Source: Levilactobacillus koreensis JCM 16448 (GTDB taxonomy: Bacteria > Bacillota > Bacilli > Lactobacillales > Lactobacillaceae). From it: DNA of 64,000 bases. Positions 57,381-64,000 of this stretch are shown piece after piece. A model generated the notes under the pieces. The model was not told the origin of the DNA. It did no database searches and saw only the letters and a list, made by a program, of their open reading frames with translations. The stretch covers positions 14,210-78,209 of the forward strand of contig NZ_AZDP01000064.1 in the NCBI RefSeq assembly GCF_001435525.1, in the 5' to 3' direction. The position numbers and the translations under genes are program-made. The number at the start of each line of letters is the position of its first letter. Position 1 is the first letter of the stretch.

Positions 57381-58940
57381 ATGAGTGTTCCAATTATAAT
57401 CCTCGCAATCATCGCTATCGTTGTTGGTGTTGTGGGCGGGTATTATTTTCGCAAATCTGTCCATGAACGCAAGCTAGATGCTGCCAAGTACACTGCTGAA
57501 GGTGTCTTGACGGAAGCCAAAAAGCAAGCTGAGACTGCTACCAAAGAGGCTTTACTTGAAGCCAAAGAGGACAGTCATAAGTATCGTGCAGAGGTCGAAC
57601 AAGAGCTGAAAGAACGTCGTGCCGAAGTTCAGAAGCAAGAAGACCGGTTGATTCAACGAGAAGAAACGTTAGACCGGAAAGATAACTCTCTGGAAAAGCG
57701 GGAGAACTCGTTGAACCGACGCGATAAAAAGCTTAGCGGTGAAGAACAGAATTTAGCTAAGAAGCAACAGCAAGCAGACTCACTGATTGAAAAACGCCAG
57801 GCAGCGGTCGAAGAAGTCGCTGCCTTATCCCAGGAAGATGCACGTGACCTGATTATTTCAGAGGCTAAGAAAGCTCTGGCGGGTGAACGGGCTAAAATGA
57901 TTAAGGAAAGCGAAGAGACGGCACGCAAGACGGCCCAGGCAAATGCCAAGGACTTGATTGTGTCTGCTATTCAAAGAAGTGCTGCCGACATGGTGACCGA
58001 AACAACAATTTCCGTTGTGACGTTGCCTAACGACGACATGAAAGGCCGAATTATTGGTCGTGAAGGGCGGAATATTCGGACGTTGGAGACGTTGACCGGG
58101 ATTGACCTGATCATCGATGATACGCCTGAAGCCGTCGTTTTGAGTGGCTTCGACCCACTACGGCGTGAAGTCGCCAAAATTGCCTTGGAGAAATTGATTC
58201 AAGACGGTCGGATTCATCCGGCACGGATTGAAGAAATGGTAGCAAAGGCCAAAAAAGAACTGGACGAACACGTCCGGGAGCTTGGCGAGCAAGCAACCTT
58301 TGATCTCGGGATTCACTCGATGCATCCCGAATTGGTTAAGCTCGTTGGTCGCTTAAACTTCCGAATTTCCCATGGGCAAAACGCGTTGGCCCATTCAATT
58401 GAGGTTGCCAAGATCACTGGGGTCTTAGCGGCTGAACTAGGTGAGGATGTTACGTTAGCAAAGCGTGCAGGATTATTACATGATATTGGCCGCGCTGCAG
58501 AGCATGAAGATGACAATTCTTACATTACAACCGGAACCGAACTGGCCAAGAAATACCGGGAAAGTTCCGTTGTGGTAAATGCCATTGCCGCTCAGGCAGA
58601 TCAAACGGCACCGCAATCCGTTATTGCGGAACTGGTTGGTACCGCTGATATGATTTCAGCCACCCGACCAGGCGCACGCTCCGATTCTCTCGAAAGTTAC
58701 ATCCATCGTTTGGACAAGTTGGAGACGATTGCCAATGCCTTTGATGGTGTTGACCATAGTTTTGCCATCCAAGCGGGACGTGAAGTGAGAGTCATCGTGC
58801 GGCCCGAGAAGATTTCCGACACGGATGCCGTTGTCTTGGCACGAGACATTAAGAAACAAATTGAAGAGGACCTGGATTACCCAGGCCACGTCAAGGTTTC
58901 CGTTATCCGGGAAGTCCGGTCAGTTGAATATGCGAAATAA
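57381..58940 (+). CDS. rny: ribonuclease Y
   Basis: This membrane-bound endoribonuclease initiates mRNA decay in Firmicutes. Its 519 residues comprise an N-terminal membrane helix ([21 protein letters not shown]), a long charged coiled coil (about 30-200), a KH domain ([28 protein letters not shown]) and an HD phosphohydrolase domain with [17 protein letters not shown] precedes the ATG. ymdB follows, as in Bacillus. Confidence 0.96.
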   Translation: MSVPIIILAIIAIVVGVVGGYYFRKSVHERKLDAAKYTAEGVLTEAKKQAETATKEALLEAKEDSHKYRAEVEQELKERRAEVQKQEDRLIQREETLDRKDNSLEKRENSLNRRDKKLSGEEQNLAKKQQQADSLIEKRQAAVEEVAALSQEDARDLIISEAKKALAGERAKMIKESEETARKTAQANAKDLIVSAIQRSAADMVTETTISVVTLPNDDMKGRIIGREGRNIRTLETLTGIDLIIDDTPEAVVLSGFDPLRREVAKIALEKLIQDGRIHPARIEEMVAKAKKELDEHVRELGEQATFDLGIHSMHPELVKLVGRLNFRISHGQNALAHSIEVAKITGVLAAELGEDVTLAKRAGLLHDIGRAAEHEDDNSYITTGTELAKKYRESSVVVNAIAAQADQTAPQSVIAELVGTADMISATRPGARSDSLESYIHRLDKLETIANAFDGVDHSFAIQAGREVRVIVRPEKISDTDAVVLARDIKKQIEEDLDYPGHVKVSVIREVRSVEYAK

Positions 58941-58947
58941 GTCAGAG

Positions 58948-58980
58948 AAGCTAGGCCAATCTTGGTCCTAGCTTTTTTAC
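58948..58980 (+). terminator. terminator after rny
   Basis: AAGCTAGGCCAA and TTGGTCCTAGCTT pair, followed by T6. Confidence 0.9.
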
Positions 58981-59070
58981 GTCAATCCAGCTTATTTTCG
59001 TGTTTTGCAGTGATTGAACACCTCGTGAGCCGAAAGCTAAGAATTCATGGTAAAATATAGGTTATTGCCG

Positions 59071-59251
59071 CTTGAGAGTGGGACAGAAGGCGGTTGATCA
59101 ATGAGTTTTAATGTCGCTGGACGAAGAATTTCGGTTCTGGATTGTTTGTCTAGCGGGGTTAAGCGGCATTGACTGCCTTTTGTCACCCATTTCGACCATA
59201 GACGTTCGGAACGCAAAACGGGTCTGAGACTTTTGTCCCGAACTCCCAAGC
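59071..59251 (+). repeat. family C structured repeat, copy C2
   Basis: GTGGGACAGAAGGC (59078-59091) can pair with GCCTTTTGTCAC (59175-59186), as in C1, and alternatively CTTGAGAGTGGGACAGAAG (59071-59089) can pair with CTTTTGTCCCGAACTC and CAAG (59230-59250). It shares GGTTCTGGATTGTTTG and GGTTAAGCGG-like segments with C1. It lies between the rny terminator and ymdB. Bases 59278-59302 downstream form a further small hairpin (GATGATTCGTCATC). Confidence 0.7.
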
Positions 59252-59349
59252 TCATTTCAAATTAAAAAAGTGATGGCGGATGATTCGTCATCACAGAGAC
59301 CTGGTTAACAGCCAGATGGGCCCAGTGGGGTCTAGATAGGGGAACGAAG

Positions 59350-60144
59350 ATGCGAATTTTGTTTGTTGGTGACGTTGTTGGAAATATTGGTGTCGCCATG
59401 ATTCATGAGTACTTGCCACAGTTAAAACGAGACCTTAAACCCCAAGTGACCATTGTTAACGGGGAAAATTCAACCCCCGTTGGCCGCGGGATCAGCCAAA
59501 GCATTTACAAGCAGATCTTAAAGGACGGCGCTGACGTTGTCACGATGGGCAACCATACGTGGGATAACGCCGAACTGTATGATTTCATCGGTGGTGCCAA
59601 TCGCCTGGTGCGGCCCGCTAACTTTCCCGGGGATACTCCCGGTCAGGGGTGGACGAAGGTAAAGGTGAACCAACAGACCTTGGCTGTCGTCAACATGCAG
59701 GGACGGGTCTTCATGAATCCCATGGATGATCCCTTTGCGAAGATGCAGGCCCTGTTGCCTGAACTGGACACGGACTTTGTCTTCGTCGACTTCCACGCCG
59801 AGACGACCAGTGAAAAGCGGGCCTTTGCCATGCGTTACGATGGTCAACTCTCCGCGGTCGTCGGCACCCACACCCACGTTCAGACCAGCGATGCCCAAGT
59901 CTTGCAAGGCGGCACGGCCTTTATGACCGAAGCCGGGATGACCGGTCCGGCCGACAGCGTCTTGGGAATGAAGGCGGATAGTGTCATCGAACGCTTTGAG
60001 AACCAGCGACCAACCCGCTACACGGTCCAAGAAGTCGGACCCGGATTGTTATCCGGAGCCGTGATTGATCTCAACGATAAGACGGGGCACGCGACGACTA
60101 TCAAGCCAATCTTGATCAGCCCACAACACCCGTATCAAAGCTAA
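59350..60144 (+). CDS. ymdB: YmdB family metallophosphoesterase
   Basis: The 264-residue protein begins MRILFVGDVVGNIGVAMIHEYLP and has the metal-binding motifs NGENS, GNHTWDN, DFHAETTSEK and GTHTHVQT of the YmdB family. In Bacillus YmdB is a phosphodiesterase affecting biofilm, sporulation and RNase Y targets. The ATG follows AGGGGAACGAAG. mutS begins 28 bases downstream. Confidence 0.92.
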   Translation: MRILFVGDVVGNIGVAMIHEYLPQLKRDLKPQVTIVNGENSTPVGRGISQSIYKQILKDGADVVTMGNHTWDNAELYDFIGGANRLVRPANFPGDTPGQGWTKVKVNQQTLAVVNMQGRVFMNPMDDPFAKMQALLPELDTDFVFVDFHAETTSEKRAFAMRYDGQLSAVVGTHTHVQTSDAQVLQGGTAFMTEAGMTGPADSVLGMKADSVIERFENQRPTRYTVQEVGPGLLSGAVIDLNDKTGHATTIKPILISPQHPYQS

Positions 60145-60172
60145 GTTCTAACGGAAGGATGAACCATTTTTC

Positions 60173-62881
60173 ATGACGAAAACGAACACAACGCCCATGA
60201 TGGTGCAGTACCAAAAGATTAAGGATCAGTACCCCGATGCCTTTTTGTTCTATCGGCTCGGTGACTTCTATGAAATGTTTAATGAAGATGCCGTCAAGGG
60301 GTCCCAGCTGTTGGAGCTCACACTGACGACGCGTAGTCACAGCGCGAAAAATCCCATCCCAATGTGTGGGGTGCCCCATAAGGCTGTGCAAAGCTACATT
60401 GATATTCTGGTCGACCAAGGTTATAAGGTCGCTATCTGTGAGCAGATGGAGGACCCCAAGCTGGCCAAAGGAATGGTTAAGCGAGAGGTCATTCAGTTGG
60501 TCACGCCCGGAACTCAGACCGATACCGGCGCTGCGGGGGCTAAACGCAACAACTACTTGACCGCGCTGACGATGGTGGCACCAGACCAATACGGGTTTGC
60601 GTACACCGACCTGTCGACCGGAGAACTCAAGGCCGCCGAAATTAACGGTCAAGAAGCCGTCCTCAACGAGCTCATGAGTCTTCAGACCAAGGAAATCGTC
60701 ATTGACGATAGCGTTGCCGAGGACCTCCAGGCGACGATGAAACAACTGAGCGTCATGATCTCAAAGCAACTTGAAATTCAGACCAGTTCGGAACTGAGTT
60801 ATGTGGAACAAGACCTGACCACGGCCCCGTTGAAGCAGGTCGTTGGACTGCTGGTGACCTACGTGACGGTGACGCAGAAGCGCAGTCTGGCGCATTTGCA
60901 GCGAGCCGTAGCCTACCAACCCACGGCGTTCTTGAAGATGGACCATTCGTCGCAGACCAACTTGGAAATCACACAGAACTTGCGGACCAAGAAGAAGTCC
61001 GGCACCCTACTGTGGCTGCTGGATGAGACGAAGACTGCGATGGGGGGCCGGTTACTTAAGCAATGGCTCGACCGGCCGCTGATCAATCGCCAACAGATCG
61101 AAGACCGCCAAGCTAAGGTGGGCACGTTACTCGACCACTACTTTGAACGTAACAGCTTGCAGGCTGAGCTCGTTAAGGTCTATGACCTGGAACGACTCGC
61201 TGGTCGCGTGGCGTTTGGGAGTGTCAACGGGCGGGACCTGATTCAACTCCAAACGTCGTTGGAACAGGTGCCCCAGATTCAACATACGATTGAGGAATTG
61301 GGGGATGCCGTCTTTGATAGCATGCTCACCAACCTGGATCCTGTGAGTGACGTGGCCGATGCGATTCGTGCCGCCATCGTTCCTGAACCGCCGCTGTCCG
61401 TTGCGGATGGTGGTGTCATTCGCGACGGGTTCAACGCGCAACTAGATGAGTATCGCGACGCCATGCGTAACGGGAAGACCTGGTTGGCGGAAATGGAAGC
61501 CCACGAACGCGAAGTCACCGGCATTAACAACTTGAAGATCGGCTACAACCACGTCTTTGGTTACTACATCGAGGTGACGAAGGTCAATCTCGACAAGTTA
61601 CCGGCCGACCGGTACGAGCGGAAACAGACGTTAGCCAATGCGGAACGTTTCTCAACGCCCGAACTGAAGGAAAAGGAACAGTTGATCTTGGAAGCCGAAG
61701 AAAAATCGGTTGCCTTGGAGTATCAACTGTTTGTCGACCTACGTGAACAGGTCAAAAAGGCCATTACCCGACTCCAGAAGTTGGCGGCGACGATTGCCAG
61801 TCTCGACGTCTTACAGAGCTTTGCTGTGGTCAGTGAAGACTACCACTTCGTCAAGCCCACGCTGGTTAAGGGTCACCAATTAAAAATCAAACAGGGCCGT
61901 CATCCAGTCGTTGAGAAGGTTTTGGGTCGTCAATCCTACGTCCCTAACGATGTTACGATGGATGATCAGACCAATATCCTATTGATTACCGGGCCCAACA
62001 TGTCCGGGAAGAGTACCTACATGCGGCAACTCGCACTGACGGTCATCATGGCGCAGATGGGCTGTTTCGTGCCGGCCGAGTCCGCTGAAATGCCGATCTT
62101 CGACCAAATCTTTACGCGAATTGGCGCTGCCGATGACTTAATCTCTGGTCAGAGTACCTTCATGGTCGAAATGCAGGAGGCCAACCATGCCCTGAGTCAA
62201 GCCACGGCCAACAGTCTGATTTTATTTGATGAAATCGGGCGGGGAACCGCGACCTATGATGGGATGGCGTTGGCTCAAGCCATCATCGAGTACGTCCATA
62301 ACCGAGTCCACGCCAAGACACTGTTCTCCACCCACTATCATGAATTGACCGCGCTGGAGACTTCCCTCAAGCAACTCCGTAACGTCCATGTTGGCGCGGT
62401 TGAGCGGGACGGCGACCTAGTCTTCTTGCATCAGATGCAACCGGGTCCTGCCGATAAATCGTACGGGATTCACGTGGCTAAATTAGCCGGGATGCCCGAT
62501 AGTCTCCTGCAACGGGCCGATGTCATTTTACGTGGCCTAGAACAGGAAGCAAAGGAAAAGCCAGCTGTGGCGGCGGTCACGTCGACAGCACCCGTCGAGG
62601 GGTCACCGGCAGCGGCTAAACCAGTCGCGGAGCCAACCTCAGTGGCCGCTAAGCCTGAATCGGCGGCGAGTGAGTCGACACCGGTGGCTGAACAACCGGT
62701 AGCGACGGAAACGTCGGCGGCAGAGACGGATCAACAGTTGTCGCTGTTTACGGACGAACCCGAATTAAACCCAGCGCAGGCAAAAGTTTTGGCCCAGCTA
62801 AAGGACCTCAACTTGATGGGGATGACGCCGATGGCCATTATGAATCAGGTTTATCAATGGCAGCAAAAATTGTCGAAATAG
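60173..62881 (+). CDS. mutS: DNA mismatch repair protein MutS
   Basis: MutS recognises mispairs and recruits MutL. It has 902 residues. The N-terminal mismatch-binding motif [20 protein letters not shown] contains the F-Y-E triad, and Walker [10 protein letters not shown] lies at 607-615. A ~65-residue Ala/Pro/Thr/Glu-rich linker (about 800-865) precedes QQLSLF, which resembles a beta-clamp-binding peptide, and then the C-terminal tetramer helices. mutL follows by 20 bases. Confidence 0.96.
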   Translation: MTKTNTTPMMVQYQKIKDQYPDAFLFYRLGDFYEMFNEDAVKGSQLLELTLTTRSHSAKNPIPMCGVPHKAVQSYIDILVDQGYKVAICEQMEDPKLAKGMVKREVIQLVTPGTQTDTGAAGAKRNNYLTALTMVAPDQYGFAYTDLSTGELKAAEINGQEAVLNELMSLQTKEIVIDDSVAEDLQATMKQLSVMISKQLEIQTSSELSYVEQDLTTAPLKQVVGLLVTYVTVTQKRSLAHLQRAVAYQPTAFLKMDHSSQTNLEITQNLRTKKKSGTLLWLLDETKTAMGGRLLKQWLDRPLINRQQIEDRQAKVGTLLDHYFERNSLQAELVKVYDLERLAGRVAFGSVNGRDLIQLQTSLEQVPQIQHTIEELGDAVFDSMLTNLDPVSDVADAIRAAIVPEPPLSVADGGVIRDGFNAQLDEYRDAMRNGKTWLAEMEAHEREVTGINNLKIGYNHVFGYYIEVTKVNLDKLPADRYERKQTLANAERFSTPELKEKEQLILEAEEKSVALEYQLFVDLREQVKKAITRLQKLAATIASLDVLQSFAVVSEDYHFVKPTLVKGHQLKIKQGRHPVVEKVLGRQSYVPNDVTMDDQTNILLITGPNMSGKSTYMRQLALTVIMAQMGCFVPAESAEMPIFDQIFTRIGAADDLISGQSTFMVEMQEANHALSQATANSLILFDEIGRGTATYDGMALAQAIIEYVHNRVHAKTLFSTHYHELTALETSLKQLRNVHVGAVERDGDLVFLHQMQPGPADKSYGIHVAKLAGMPDSLLQRADVILRGLEQEAKEKPAVAAVTSTAPVEGSPAAAKPVAEPTSVAAKPESAASESTPVAEQPVATETSAAETDQQLSLFTDEPELNPAQAKVLAQLKDLNLMGMTPMAIMNQVYQWQQKLSK

Positions 62882-62901
62882 TGTAGAAAGGAAGGGGCGT
62901 T

Positions 62902-64000
62902 ATGGCTAAAATCCATGAACTAGCGTCGGTATTAGCCGACCAAATTGCGGCGGGTGAAGTGGTTGAACGACCCGCTTCCGTCGTCAAAGAACTGGTTGAA
63001 AACGCGGTCGACGCGCACAGCACCCAGATCGACATCACAGTCGAAGAGGCCGGTCTCCAACGCATTAGCGTGGTCGATGACGGGGATGGTATTGCTGATG
63101 AGGACACCGAGATGGCGTTCAAACGACACGCAACCAGTAAGATTACCGACCGGCGAGACCTCTTTCGCATCAAATCACTCGGGTTCCGGGGTGAAGCGCT
63201 ACCCAGTATCGCGTCCGTCGCTGACGTCACGCTCACAACATCCACGGGCGGTGTGGGCACGTTGATTCACAACGTCGGCGGTATCATCAAGGAGCATACC
63301 GCAGCCGAGGCACGCAAGGGGACGACCGTGACGGTCAAGGATCTCTTTGGCAACGTGCCGGCCCGGTTGAAGTACTTGAAGTCACCGGCAACGGAGCTGG
63401 CACGAATTACGGATATCGTGAATCGCTTGGCGCTGAGCTATCCTAATATTGCCTTTTCCCTGGTCCATAATGGGCGTGAACTGACACGAACGGCTGGTCG
63501 CGGGGATTTACAGCAGGTGATTGCCGGCATCTATGGGGTTCAGAATGCCCGGAAGATGGTGGCCATCAACGGTCAGAATCCGGATTTCCAGGTTAAAGGG
63601 TATGTGAGCTTGCCTGAGCTGACGCGTGCCAGTCGACAGTATATTTCACTCCTGCTGAATGGCCGCTACATCCACAACTTTCAGCTCAGTAAGGCGCTGG
63701 TGGCGGGCTATGGGTCAAAGCTCATGGTCGGTCGCTACCCGGTGGCCGTCTTGGATATCACCATGGACCCACTGCTGGTCGACGTGAACGTTCACCCAAC
63801 CAAGCAGGAAGTCCGCATTAGCCAGGAACCGGAGCTGACCAAGTTGATTCAGGAGACCGTGTTCAAGCGGTTGTCCCAGGAAAATTTGATCCCGGATGTC
63901 TTTAACGAAATGCCACAAAACAAGCACGACCGATCGACCACGGATCAACTGACCATGGCATTGAATGACGTGTCCGCCAAATACGACATGTCGACCACGT
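62902..64000 (+). CDS. mutL: DNA mismatch repair protein MutL (5' part, runs off the window)
   Basis: The first 366 codons are present. The GHKL ATPase domain is clear: [33 protein letters not shown] and [16 protein letters not shown]. The transducer domain follows, with [13 protein letters not shown]. The ATG follows AAAGGAAGGGG. The C-terminal dimerisation/endonuclease part lies beyond the window. Confidence 0.97.
   Translation, partial: MAKIHELASVLADQIAAGEVVERPASVVKELVENAVDAHSTQIDITVEEAGLQRISVVDDGDGIADEDTEMAFKRHATSKITDRRDLFRIKSLGFRGEALPSIASVADVTLTTSTGGVGTLIHNVGGIIKEHTAAEARKGTTVTVKDLFGNVPARLKYLKSPATELARITDIVNRLALSYPNIAFSLVHNGRELTRTAGRGDLQQVIAGIYGVQNARKMVAINGQNPDFQVKGYVSLPELTRASRQYISLLLNGRYIHNFQLSKALVAGYGSKLMVGRYPVAVLDITMDPLLVDVNVHPTKQEVRISQEPELTKLIQETVFKRLSQENLIPDVFNEMPQNKHDRSTTDQLTMALNDVSAKYDMSTT

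Overview
This window is chromosomal DNA from a low-GC Gram-positive bacterium. It is almost certainly a member of the Lactobacillaceae, and a heterofermentative Levilactobacillus-like species is my best guess (inference). The evidence is the gene content and order: glyA-upp-atpBEFHAGDC-ywzB-murA, mbl-yidD-DUF2969-rodA, mreBCD-minCD, yfmF-yfmH-rodZ-pgsA-cinA-recA-rny-ymdB-mutS-mutL. T-box leaders and a D-Ala-D-Lac type Ddl also fit. There are no prophages, transposase genes, CRISPR arrays, tRNAs or rRNAs. Nearly all genes are on the + strand; the exceptions are a - strand block at about 22.3-29.1 kb and one dehydrogenase at 34.2-35.2 kb.

Layout. 0.6-9.4 kb: one-carbon metabolism (glyA), uracil salvage (upp) and the complete F1Fo ATP synthase operon. 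9.5-15.2 kb: peptidoglycan precursor synthesis and elongation (murA, mbl, rodA), membrane insertion (yidD) and a free-standing lipoyl H-like protein. 16-22 kb: an SPFH protein, a DUF2785 protein, Ddl, a membrane-anchored glycerophosphodiester phosphodiesterase and an HTH/TPR (RRNPP-like) regulator. 22.3-29.1 kb: mostly - strand stress and maintenance genes (usp, rarA, yueI, rpsD, a GAF-type free Met-sulfoxide reductase), with a DUF1054 gene and an AI-2E/PerM-family gene on +. 29.2-41.9 kb: ezrA, an IscS/NifS-type desulfurase with thiI, a D-2-hydroxyacid dehydrogenase, tpx, T-box-controlled valS, folC and radC. 42-46 kb: the cell shape and division-site operon mreBCD-minCD. 47-49.6 kb: a T-box-controlled amino acid ABC transporter, probably for histidine. 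49.8-64 kb: EF-P-modification-associated peptidase homologues, rodZ, pgsA, cinA, recA, rny, ymdB, mutS and the start of mutL.

The coding content is conventional. The unusual signal lies between the genes. At least ten copies of one ~190-bp structured repeat (called family A here) sit in intergenic gaps. They share end motifs and a 3' block, but their three hairpins have different sequences in different copies while staying base-paired, which is the compensatory change expected of a selected RNA structure. Their 5' ends tend to face each other in inverted pairs and their 3' ends face the neighbouring genes. Two further families of structured repeat (B, three copies; C, two copies) show the same kind of arm covariation. 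These are my best candidate for an undescribed system. Secondary points are a partially duplicated T-box (two antiterminator/terminator modules behind one Stem I), a possible leaderless micro-ORF with a Trp-Trp motif upstream of the RRNPP-like regulator, and the Ddl active-site Phe that predicts intrinsic vancomycin resistance.
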